Assembly (NCBI GenBank): GCA_030425715.1
Contig: JAUIAA010000095.1
Location: 1 to 7,912 of the forward strand
Source: Bacteroidia bacterium
GTDB lineage: Bacteria > Bacteroidota > Bacteroidia > Flavobacteriales > Flavobacteriaceae
Direction of reading: 5' to 3'
DNA: 7,912 bases
The notes below the pieces were generated by a model. That model saw nothing but the letters and a program-made list of their open reading frames with translations. It was not told the DNA's origin and ran no database searches. Each line of letters starts with the position of its first letter. Position 1 is the stretch's first letter. Of the stretch, positions 1-7,055 are shown piece by piece. The translations under genes and the position numbers were made by a program.

Positions 1-2
1 CG

Positions 3-698
3 AGTTATATCCATGTAAATATTCCTTCGTATAACATGGAATACGTACAAAATGATTCACTTATTTTACAATCTAGGGTGGTAGTAGGAAGAACTAAAAA
101 TCGTACACCGGAAATATATAGCAAGCTTAGTTATTTGGTAGCATACCCTTATTGGCACGTGCCTAAAAGTATTTCTGTTAAAGAAATTTTGGTAAAAGCA
201 AAAGAAGACAGTAGTTATATGCAAAAGAATAATTACCAAATGTTTACTAAAAACTTAGAAGAAATAGCTTTAGATTCGGTAAGGTGGGATACTTTAAATA
301 GAAAAAACTTCAATTTTTATATCCGTCAAAAAGGAGGCTCTTCCAATGCATTGGGATTGGTAAAATTTATATTTAATAATAATTATTCTATTTATTTACA
401 TGATACACCATCAAAGTCTTATTTTAAACGAGATATAAGAGCTTATAGTCATGGTTGTGTACGGGTAGAAAAAGCGATGGATTTAACCAATGATTTACTA
501 ATGGAGGAAAACAATAAGTTTACTATAGATAGTGTACATACTTATATTGCGAAACGGGAAGAAAAGAAAATTATGCTACAACAAAAGCTACCTATTTATA
601 TACAATACATAACTTGCACTTCAGAAAAAGGCAGATTGATTTTTTACAAGGATATTTACGGTTATGATGAGCCTATTAGAAAAGTAATGTTTGATTAA
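3..698 (+). CDS. YcbB/LdtD-like L,D-transpeptidase, 3' part (5' end outside window)
   Basis: This is the C-terminal catalytic part of a periplasmic L,D-transpeptidase, the enzyme class that makes 3-3 peptidoglycan cross-links or anchors proteins to the wall through an active-site cysteine. The frame is open to the left edge, and the residues before the first ATG (base 36) already match the family (YIHVNIPSYNMEYV), so that ATG is internal. In the 231 visible residues one sees RVVVGRTKNRTPEIYS (about 25-40), the PYWHVPKSISVKEI segment (about 49-62), FNFYIRQKGGSSNALGLVKF (about 103-122), LHDTP with the conserved His133, and the catalytic SHGCVRVE with Cys152 (bases 456-458). All key catalytic-domain residues are present. 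The N-terminal peptidoglycan-binding and linker regions typical of YcbB would lie upstream. After the catalytic motif a tail of about 75 residues follows, ending in VMFD. It converges with another L,D-transpeptidase gene and overlaps it by four bases. Confidence 0.93.
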   Translation, partial: SYIHVNIPSYNMEYVQNDSLILQSRVVVGRTKNRTPEIYSKLSYLVAYPYWHVPKSISVKEILVKAKEDSSYMQKNNYQMFTKNLEEIALDSVRWDTLNRKNFNFYIRQKGGSSNALGLVKFIFNNNYSIYLHDTPSKSYFKRDIRAYSHGCVRVEKAMDLTNDLLMEENNKFTIDSVHTYIAKREEKKIMLQQKLPIYIQYITCTSEKGRLIFYKDIYGYDEPIRKVMFD

Positions 699-1438
699 AC
701 CGTTTTAGATTCACTGCTTGTATTACCAATTGTAGCAATACCACCATTAACCAGCTTAGACTTGTTTAAATAAGTGTTGTTTGGGTAATATATAAACAAG
801 GCACTTCCGTTTTTTATTTTTTGAATAATTTCTTTATAGTTTGTTTTAGGTAGGGATGGACAGCCAAAACTTCTACCCAATCTTCCATTGTTTTTAATAA
901 AGTTGGTACTAGCGTAATCTGCGGAGTGAATCACAATAGCCCTTTTTCTTGCGTTGCTATTGGTAAATTCTAAACCATCTAACCTTAAAGATAAGCCATG
1001 TTTGCCAAGATAAGTTTCTGCAGTTTTGTAAAAACCAATACTAGATTGGTGGCTGTTGACTTTATTAGAAAACGATTTTGCAAATTCAAGTCCTGAATTT
1101 TTACCATGCGCTACCACACTCTCGTATTCCACTTTTTTATCTTTTAAATTGACAAGAAAAAATCGCTTGTCTTTAGAGGAAGAGGTAAAATCAATAATGG
1201 TTAAATAATCGCGATTGTCTAATTGATTATTCATAACCAATTTTACATATCCTTTTAAAGCATGCGTAAATACTTCGTAGTTAATAGACTTGTTGTTTAT
1301 TGTTAAGTAGAGGTCTTTGGAGTACTCTTGAAATTCACCTTCTGTAGACGGGTAGTTGTAATTATCTATTTCTACCCATGAAATTTGACCTAGCGAGCAC
1401 ACGGCTATCGCAATAAGTAAGAACAAATTTTTAACCAT
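695..1438 (-). CDS. Secreted murein L,D-transpeptidase catalytic-domain protein (YkuD_2 family)
   Basis: This is a complete 247-residue protein of the YkuD_2-type murein L,D-transpeptidase family, predicted to act on peptidoglycan in the periplasm. Residues 1-20 form a signal peptide (MVKNLFLLIAIAVCSLGQIS); the Cys at 14 is not in a convincing lipobox (Val at -1), so I infer a soluble exported protein. The conserved core follows in order: VVAHGKNSG (about 108-116), KSFSN (121-125), SSIGFY (132-137), GKHGLSLRLDGLE (145-157), AIVIHSADY with His171, and GRLGRSFGCPSL (185-196) with the probable catalytic Cys193. The family uses RSFGCP where classical YkuD enzymes have SHGC. The N-terminal 80 residues (Ser/Asp/Tyr-rich) are a family-style leader region. 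The ATG at 1438 is the only start that keeps the signal peptide. The exact substrate (tetrapeptide stem cross-linking, trimming or recycling) cannot be told from sequence. The gene overlaps the neighbouring transpeptidase tail to tail. Confidence 0.93.
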   Translation of the reverse strand: MVKNLFLLIAIAVCSLGQISWVEIDNYNYPSTEGEFQEYSKDLYLTINNKSINYEVFTHALKGYVKLVMNNQLDNRDYLTIIDFTSSSKDKRFFLVNLKDKKVEYESVVAHGKNSGLEFAKSFSNKVNSHQSSIGFYKTAETYLGKHGLSLRLDGLEFTNSNARKRAIVIHSADYASTNFIKNNGRLGRSFGCPSLPKTNYKEIIQKIKNGSALFIYYPNNTYLNKSKLVNGGIATIGNTSSESKTV

Positions 1439-1506
1439 ATTTTTCTAAACTAATGAAATTTAGCTATTTAGCGTTATTAAAAATAAGAGGGTTATTAGTT
1501 GAAACG

Positions 1507-1514
1507 CAAAAATA
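1507..1514 (-). promoter_or_regulatory. Possible Bacteroidota -7 box before the YkuD_2-type gene
   Basis: On the minus strand the sequence reads TATTTTTG, a match to the Bacteroidota -7 consensus TAnnTTTG, about 70 bases before the ATG at 1438. No clear TTTG/TTG -33 element lies at the usual distance upstream. A second weaker candidate, TAAATTTC (1455-1462), is closer to the start. The flanking gap (1439-1593) contains no other feature that I can support. In AT-rich DNA such boxes arise by chance, so this is tentative. Confidence 0.3.
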
Positions 1515-1593
1515 GAAAAATATTGCAATTACTCTTGTAAAATCAGTTTTTTTAAGAAAAATTTAATCTTTTTGGTATAAACAAATTTAAGGT

Positions 1594-4044
1594 TTAATAC
1601 AATTTTTTGAATTGAACAGGATCAACTTCGTGCATTATTTGATAAATTCCTTCAAAAATATCATTAATGGATGGCTTAGAAAAATAATCTCCATCTGTAC
1701 CATAAGCTGGTCTATGTGCTTTTGCAGTAATCGTAACTGGCTTGCTGTCTAAATAATGGTAAGCATCTTGTTTATTTATAATTTGGTCTAAAAGATAGGC
1801 TGAAGCTCCTCCTGGAATATCTTCGTCAACAATAACCAATCGATTTGTTTTTTGTACGCTTCGCAGTACATCTTTTCGGAGGTCAAAAGGGAGCAAGCTT
1901 TGTGCGTCAATAATTTCGGCATCAATCCCAACTGCTGTTAAATCTTTCGATGCTTCTTCTACTAATTTTAAGGTAGAACCATAAGAAACTATAGTAATAT
2001 CAGTACCTTCTTTAACCGTTTCTACCACTCCTATTGGGGTTGTAAAGTTACCTAAATTGTTTGGCATTAATTCTTTTAACCTGTATCCATTAAGGTTTTC
2101 AATTACAATTGCGGGTTCATCACTTTTTAATAAAGTATTGTAAAAACCTGCAGCTTTGGTCATATTTCTTGGAGTTAGGATGTAAATTCCTTGCAAAAGA
2201 TTGATTAAACTACCCATTTGAGAACCAGAATGCCAAATGCCTTCTAATCTATGCCCTCTCGTTCTAATAATTAAAGGTGCTTTTTGTTTTCCAAATGTTC
2301 GGTATCTTAAAGTTGCCAAATCATCGGTTAAAACTTGGGCTGCATAAAATAAATAGTCTAAATATTGAATCTCAGCAATCGGTCGTAAGCCTCGCATTGC
2401 CATACCAACACCTTGTCCAATAATGGTAGTTTCTCTAATACCAGTATCGTAAACTCTCTCTTCACCGAATTTATCTTGCAATCCTTCTAATCCTTGATTT
2501 ACATCGCCAATTTTACCAGAATCTTCCCCAAAAATAAGTATTTCATTATGCGTAGAAAGGAGTGTTTCAAAATTGTCTCGCAATACTACTCTAGCATCAA
2601 CGGTTTCGGCATTATCATCATAAGTTGGTAAAATTTCTTCTATGTTTGTTGCCTTGGAGTTTAATTCGCTATAAAGATGGGTGTTGTATTTTATTTGTTG
2701 TTCAACTTGATAGTTTTTGATCCATTTTTGAAGAATTTCTTTCTCTTCAGAATTTTCATCACGTAGGTAAATCAATGATTTTCTTGCTACCGTTAAGATA
2801 TTTTTTCTGATAGGCTCGTCAATTGCCGATAGTTCACGTTTTAGTTTATCTATAAAAATTTTATGCTCACTTTTTTGTGCAGCATTTTCTAACAGTTGTA
2901 AAAGTTCTTTGCGTTCTTCTATAATAGGCTGTACAAAAGCATTCCATGCGTTTCTCTTGGCAGAGGAAACTTCTTTTTTAGCATCTTTTTCAATTGCTTT
3001 TAGTTCCTCTTCACCGCTTACAAACTGCAAGGTATTGCCTTCTTCATCTTGTAATTCAAATTGCAGTATCCATTCTCGCATTTTTGCAATGCAATCAAAT
3101 TCTTTTTCCCATAGTAAACGAGCTTCATCTTTATACCTTTCGTGAGAACCCGAAGTTGAATGCCCTTGTGGTTGTGTAAGTTCGTTTACATGAATGATAA
3201 CTGGCACGTGTTTTTCTCTAGCAATTTTTGATGCTTTGGCATAAGTATCCACCAACTGTGTGTAATTCCAACCATTTACTACAAATATTTCGTAACCATT
3301 GCTATTGCCATCACGTTCAAACCCTTTTAACACTTCTGAAATACTCTCTTTGGTGGTTTGGTATTTTGCTGGAACAGAGATTCCGTATTGGTCATCCCAT
3401 ACGCTAATAACCATAGGTACTTGTAATACACCACCTGCATTTACGGTTTCAAAAAAAGGTCCTTCAGAGGTACTTGCATTACCAATGGTACCCCACGCAA
3501 CTTCATTACCTTGGTTGGAAAAAGTGGTTTTATTTTCTAATCCTTTTACGGTTCTAAATTTTTTTGATGCTTCGGCTAAACCTAAAAGCCTTGGCATTTG
3601 GCCAGAAGTTGGAGAAATGTCTGAGCTTACATTGTATTGCGTCATTAAATTTTTCCAAGAACCATCTTGTTCTAAAGAATGAGTTGCAAAATGACCATTC
3701 ATTTGCCTTCCTGCAGAAAAAGAATCTGCTTTAATATCGGCATGGGCATACAAACTGGCAAAAAAATGTTGAGGATTATATTCTCCAATTGCCATCATAA
3801 AAGTTTGGTCTCTGTAGTATCCAGAGCGCCAATCTCCTTTTTGAAAAGCCTTAGCCATAGCCAACTGAGGTACTTCTTTTCCGCCACCGAATATTCCAAA
3901 TTTTGCTTTTCCAGTTAGAACTTCTCTTCTTCCTAAGAGGCTACATTCACGGCTAATAACTGCTATTCTATAGTCGGATAAAACTTCATTTTTAAAATCT
4001 TCAAAAGAAATATTTTTGGTCGTTTCAATTGTTTTATTTTCCAT
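1594..4044 (-). CDS. Fused 2-oxoacid dehydrogenase E1 alpha/beta (thiamine diphosphate-dependent, probably branched-chain type)
   Basis: This 816-residue protein joins both subunits of a thiamine-diphosphate 2-oxoacid dehydrogenase E1, which decarboxylates a 2-oxoacid and passes the acyl group to the lipoyl arm of an E2 protein. The alpha half (about 20-310) shows YYRDQTFMMAIGE (76-88), IGNASTSEG (187-195), SVWDDQYGISVP (214-225) and GHSTSGSHERYK (294-305). A long charged, helical-looking stretch (about 310-480) links it to the beta half, which shows IFGEDSGKIGD (504-514), YDTGIRETTIIGQG (532-545) with the probable catalytic Glu538, WHSGSQM (604-610) and a transketolase C-terminal domain (about 670-800). 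The alpha cofactor motif is GNA…DD instead of GDG…NN, with the usual 29-residue spacing between Mg ligands. Fused E1 proteins are common in Bacteroidota; a branched-chain substrate is my inference. Some databases misname relatives tungsten formylmethanofuran dehydrogenase. No E2 or E3 gene is adjacent. The ATG at 4044 follows an A-rich leader with a promoter box close upstream. Confidence 0.9.
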   Translation of the reverse strand: MENKTIETTKNISFEDFKNEVLSDYRIAVISRECSLLGRREVLTGKAKFGIFGGGKEVPQLAMAKAFQKGDWRSGYYRDQTFMMAIGEYNPQHFFASLYAHADIKADSFSAGRQMNGHFATHSLEQDGSWKNLMTQYNVSSDISPTSGQMPRLLGLAEASKKFRTVKGLENKTTFSNQGNEVAWGTIGNASTSEGPFFETVNAGGVLQVPMVISVWDDQYGISVPAKYQTTKESISEVLKGFERDGNSNGYEIFVVNGWNYTQLVDTYAKASKIAREKHVPVIIHVNELTQPQGHSTSGSHERYKDEARLLWEKEFDCIAKMREWILQFELQDEEGNTLQFVSGEEELKAIEKDAKKEVSSAKRNAWNAFVQPIIEERKELLQLLENAAQKSEHKIFIDKLKRELSAIDEPIRKNILTVARKSLIYLRDENSEEKEILQKWIKNYQVEQQIKYNTHLYSELNSKATNIEEILPTYDDNAETVDARVVLRDNFETLLSTHNEILIFGEDSGKIGDVNQGLEGLQDKFGEERVYDTGIRETTIIGQGVGMAMRGLRPIAEIQYLDYLFYAAQVLTDDLATLRYRTFGKQKAPLIIRTRGHRLEGIWHSGSQMGSLINLLQGIYILTPRNMTKAAGFYNTLLKSDEPAIVIENLNGYRLKELMPNNLGNFTTPIGVVETVKEGTDITIVSYGSTLKLVEEASKDLTAVGIDAEIIDAQSLLPFDLRKDVLRSVQKTNRLVIVDEDIPGGASAYLLDQIINKQDAYHYLDSKPVTITAKAHRPAYGTDGDYFSKPSINDIFEGIYQIMHEVDPVQFKKLY

Positions 4045-4069
4045 TTTGTTTTATCGATTTTGAACTTTG

Positions 4070-4077
4070 CAAATATA
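4070..4077 (-). promoter_or_regulatory. Probable Bacteroidota -7 promoter box of the E1 gene
   Basis: On the minus strand the sequence reads TATATTTG, an exact match to the Bacteroidota -7 consensus TAnnTTTG, ending 25 bases before the ATG at 4044. Transcription would start about 20 bases before the gene, a typical short leader. The expected -33 TTTG element is not clear. The position in a 151-base gap between codirectional genes supports a promoter separate from the uvrA-side cluster. Confidence 0.5.
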
Positions 4078-4086
4078 CAAATTAAT

Positions 4087-4106
4087 AATCAATGTATTTG
4101 TTGATT
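4087..4106. promoter_or_regulatory. Inverted repeat AATCAA-N8-TTGATT upstream of the E1 gene
   Basis: Two perfect 6-base arms (AATCAA at 4087-4092 and TTGATT at 4101-4106) are separated by 8 bases. The centre is about 22 bases upstream of the -7 box, where the -33 element and an operator would be expected. The shape fits a dimeric regulator site, but chance occurrence in AT-rich DNA is quite possible. Nothing else is recognisable in the gap 4045-4195 apart from the -7 box. Confidence 0.22.
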
Positions 4107-4195
4107 TAACTGTATGAAACTTAGATAAATACTAGGGTTGCCAAAGATTTTGAATCTCTAATTTAGAAATGAACAGCTTCTGTAAAGTAGGGTTT

Positions 4196-7006
4196 TTAAT
4201 AAAACCCGCGTTTGATAAAGTTATATATTCTCGTTGGACTTAAAGTAATCACAAAACGGATTTTTGAAGCATAATTAGGTTGTGCAGGTTCAAACCCTAA
4301 GCTTGATTGCAGAGGGAAATACAATTCTAAAAAGTTATGAATAAAATTTAAACGTATGCCCGTATCGTATTTAAATTGTGCAGACTCGTGCTTGCTTTTA
4401 TAAAATCCAGCATCGGCATAAGCTTCTACCCAACGCCAAATACCAACACTAGCATTTGTAGTAAGCATCCATTGATTGGCAAATTGGTTATCGAACATAC
4501 TCTTAAAACCTCCTTCAGAGATGATGATTTCCTGACTTAAAAAACCATCATCTTCAGATCTACCAAAGTAATTATAGTCAAACATATAATCACTGGGCCT
4601 ATCTAAAGCAAAACTAAAAAAGTCACTTTCGGTATTGTTATGTAAAAATGTGCCAAGAAATAATCGAAAGTCGTATTGTCTATTGTTATCTGTTAACTTT
4701 CTATATCTAAAATCTAGAGAAATCTTACTAAAATCGCCAGCATATTGAAAATCGGCAAAATACCTTAGGTCTTTAATAATTTCTGGTTTGGTATAACCAT
4801 ACCTTAAGTTGAATATATTGTAGTTATAGGCTTCTGTATTTTGTATGTTTTCAGGATATTCTTTATCTACACTTACTACTCTAGCAATCAGCGATTTTCC
4901 ACCCACATCTCGCAAGCTATTTCTGTTAAAATCAATAGTTATAAAAGGCGTGTATTTGGTAAAAAGCAAACCTTGATCGTAATGGGATTGACCTCCAGCA
5001 AAACCAATATTATATCTATATACTGGGCCATTTTCTGGCAAATGTTGGTAAGCAACAGAAAAACTGCCTGTAAGGCTGTTACTTTTAAAACCATACGTAG
5101 GAACAACATGAAACAACCATTTTTTCTTAAACATGGCTTGGTTGTATAAACTAGGGCCTAGTATAATGCCATCGTAATAATTATAAGCAAAATAGGCATT
5201 GAAAAAAATTTGATTGTAATAAGGATCCTCAATATCTTTAAAAAAAGTAAATTTTAATGGTCTGTTTAATAGCTTTTTACCAACTTTTTTCCAGTTGTTA
5301 CGAAGGTTCAATTCCGGATATAAGTACTCGTAATTAAGTGATAGTCTATCTATCCCTTTTTTTGATACGGTAATAGTTTTTATAGAATCAATGGGTTCAA
5401 TCCATTGTTTAGAAATGATGTCTTTTTTATGAACACCATATAAAGTAATAGGTGCACTAAAATTACTTTTATTTTCAATTTTTACTTTTATAGAATCATT
5501 ATCTGTTTGAATTTTAGCAATGGTATAGTCTAGTTTTTTCTTGGTCTGTAAATATTCCTCAAAGAACCAATCTAAGTTTTTAGGAGATTTATCGATAATA
5601 ATATCATTAAAATGCTTGCTATTGGTTAGCTGTAAAACATTTTCTTGATAAAACTCTTGTAAGGATTTTTGTAGTACAGAATCCTGTATATATTCATCTA
5701 AGTATTGTAAACCCAAGCCCGCCTTATAAGCGTTTACAATTTTTCTGTTAAAATTAGATAAGGAATCAGCTCTAGTAATTAATGATTGGTCCAGATTTTT
5801 ACGGGCAGCAAATTGATATACAAAAGGATATTTACCGTTAAAATCTAGCTTTGCGATATTATATCTTTTGATGCCCCAAATTTTTGAAATGCCCCCAATG
5901 GCTTTTATTTCGGGGTAATATTGATCGACATATTTCATCATCAAAAAGATTTGAATTCCATCTGCAATCCAATAATCATCTCTTTTATTGACCAAAACAG
6001 TATTTTCTATATACTTTTTGGTTAAAGCCTTAAAAATTTTGATGTCCCACTCAAAAACATCCGAAAAGGGCGTAAATCTTTTGGGTAATTGATTCAAACC
6101 GTAAACGGGGTTTTTTAAATAAGTGATATCGCTTACTAGAATTTTATCATGAGGATAAGCACCTAAAAACCCTTCTATAAACTTGAGTTGCCTAGAGAGC
6201 ACATCGGTTTTGATATTTTCGGTTAGGTTTTTACCTTTAAGGTTGGTAACTACTTTGGTGTTCTCGCTGTCATAAGTTGCGTAATTTCTTTGTAATTGTA
6301 TATTTAGCTCAATATCAGTTCGATTATTTCCCGTTAGTTTATACAAAACAAAATTTTCTTGAATACTGGGCTTGCTTTGTAAATCTGAATTTAGGGTATA
6401 ACCCAATGGCACCTTAAATTCTATGTTGTAATTGGTAGGTTGCACGTACAAATCATCCATATCTAAATTGCTATTTACCACCCATTTATCTTGGTAAACA
6501 GCAGGGACCAAGTACCAATACCTTAAATCATAGTTATCATGACTATAGCCATATCTGGTAAAAATATCTAACGGAACTTTTACGGAGTAATTTGCATTTA
6601 AAGTGATAGAATCACCAACAGCCAAAGGCTTTGATAAGTTTATCTTTACAATATCTAAGGAATCTTTTGGGCTTTTGTATTTGATAGATTGTTGCAAAGA
6701 AGTTAATGTATCAATTTTTGAAAACCCTCTTTTTTTTATTTTAGCAAAATACAAGCTTTTATCATAGTTTTCAATCAATCGTTTAGACAAAGTTGTGCTT
6801 CTGTCTTTATATGCATTAGCCCAATTATGCAAATAAATTTCGCTTAAAGCAGAATTAGAATGGTTGAAATAAGTAATTTGTTGGTTGATTACAATAGTTC
6901 TGTTTTCTAAAAATAATTGCGCGTCAATTTTTATTTCATTGTTTTGCGAAAAACCTATGAAATAACATAAAGAGACTACTAGAAATGTAAAGTATTTCTT
7001 TTGCAA
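4196..7006 (-). CDS. Exported M1-peptidase-like protein without zinc motif, with C-terminal outer-membrane beta-barrel-like domain
   Basis: This is a 936-residue envelope protein. Residues 1-20 are a signal peptide (LVVSLCYFIGFS before QNN). Residues about 22-240 resemble the N-terminal beta domain of M1 aminopeptidases, and about 260-490 the gluzincin catalytic domain, with GLNQLP (303-308) in place of GxMEN and DYWIADGIQIFL (344-355) in place of the WLNEGF-type segment that holds the third zinc ligand. Where HEXXH is expected the sequence reads ALTKKYIEN (327-335), so no zinc site is visible. By-eye alignment there is uncertain by about two residues. A short beta-rich linker (495-560) leads to about 360 residues of alternating aromatic beta strands ending in GFY, consistent with an outer-membrane barrel closed by a C-terminal aromatic. 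I infer a binding or scaffold role, not catalysis; the true function is unknown. The start is TTG: no in-frame ATG occurs before Met183 and only the TTG keeps the signal peptide. It lies 29 bases after the LOG gene, probably in one operon. Confidence 0.82.
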   Translation of the reverse strand: MQKKYFTFLVVSLCYFIGFSQNNEIKIDAQLFLENRTIVINQQITYFNHSNSALSEIYLHNWANAYKDRSTTLSKRLIENYDKSLYFAKIKKRGFSKIDTLTSLQQSIKYKSPKDSLDIVKINLSKPLAVGDSITLNANYSVKVPLDIFTRYGYSHDNYDLRYWYLVPAVYQDKWVVNSNLDMDDLYVQPTNYNIEFKVPLGYTLNSDLQSKPSIQENFVLYKLTGNNRTDIELNIQLQRNYATYDSENTKVVTNLKGKNLTENIKTDVLSRQLKFIEGFLGAYPHDKILVSDITYLKNPVYGLNQLPKRFTPFSDVFEWDIKIFKALTKKYIENTVLVNKRDDYWIADGIQIFLMMKYVDQYYPEIKAIGGISKIWGIKRYNIAKLDFNGKYPFVYQFAARKNLDQSLITRADSLSNFNRKIVNAYKAGLGLQYLDEYIQDSVLQKSLQEFYQENVLQLTNSKHFNDIIIDKSPKNLDWFFEEYLQTKKKLDYTIAKIQTDNDSIKVKIENKSNFSAPITLYGVHKKDIISKQWIEPIDSIKTITVSKKGIDRLSLNYEYLYPELNLRNNWKKVGKKLLNRPLKFTFFKDIEDPYYNQIFFNAYFAYNYYDGIILGPSLYNQAMFKKKWLFHVVPTYGFKSNSLTGSFSVAYQHLPENGPVYRYNIGFAGGQSHYDQGLLFTKYTPFITIDFNRNSLRDVGGKSLIARVVSVDKEYPENIQNTEAYNYNIFNLRYGYTKPEIIKDLRYFADFQYAGDFSKISLDFRYRKLTDNNRQYDFRLFLGTFLHNNTESDFFSFALDRPSDYMFDYNYFGRSEDDGFLSQEIIISEGGFKSMFDNQFANQWMLTTNASVGIWRWVEAYADAGFYKSKHESAQFKYDTGIRLNFIHNFLELYFPLQSSLGFEPAQPNYASKIRFVITLSPTRIYNFIKRGFY

Positions 7007-7013
7007 TTTTTTA

Positions 7014-7055
7014 AAATTTAGACTTAAATCTAATACTAGAAATTTGGACTTAAAT
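7014..7055. repeat. Two 16-base direct repeats, 26-base period, at the LOG / barrel-protein junction
   Basis: AAATTTAGACTTAAAT (7014-7029) and AAATTTGGACTTAAAT (7040-7055) match at 15 of 16 positions and are separated by 10 bases (CTAATACTAG). The right copy covers the last codons of the LOG gene; the left copy lies in the leader just 7 bases before the TTG start at 7006. The left copy contains the inverted repeat ATTTA-AGTC-TAAAT (minus strand), which could fold in the mRNA near the start codon. This could be an operator, an mRNA structure or a simple duplication. Confidence 0.45.

Noticed and set aside
36..698. ATG at 36 as the real start of the first L,D-transpeptidase
   Set aside because: The frame continues to the left edge and the residues before the ATG match the family domain, so the gene is cut by the window.
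1394..1402. Lipoprotein cysteine at residue 14 of the YkuD_2-type protein
   Set aside because: Val at -1 does not fit the lipobox, and the cysteine lies within the hydrophobic core of the signal peptide.
2909..3918. Several plus-strand open frames of 61-127 codons opposite the E1 gene
   Set aside because: They lie wholly inside a well-conserved gene on the other strand, overlap each other, are rich in Ser/Cys/Phe from reversed codons and resemble no family.
4143..4159. Small hairpin (AGATT-TTG-AATCT) as terminator of the barrel-protein gene
   Set aside because: The stem is only five A/T-rich pairs plus a wobble and is not followed by a real T-run on the minus strand.
4841..5149. Plus-strand open frame of 102 codons inside the barrel-protein gene, and a 76-codon one at 7127-7357 inside the LOG gene
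   Set aside because: Both are antisense shadows of convincing genes, with no promoter, leader or recognisable protein features.
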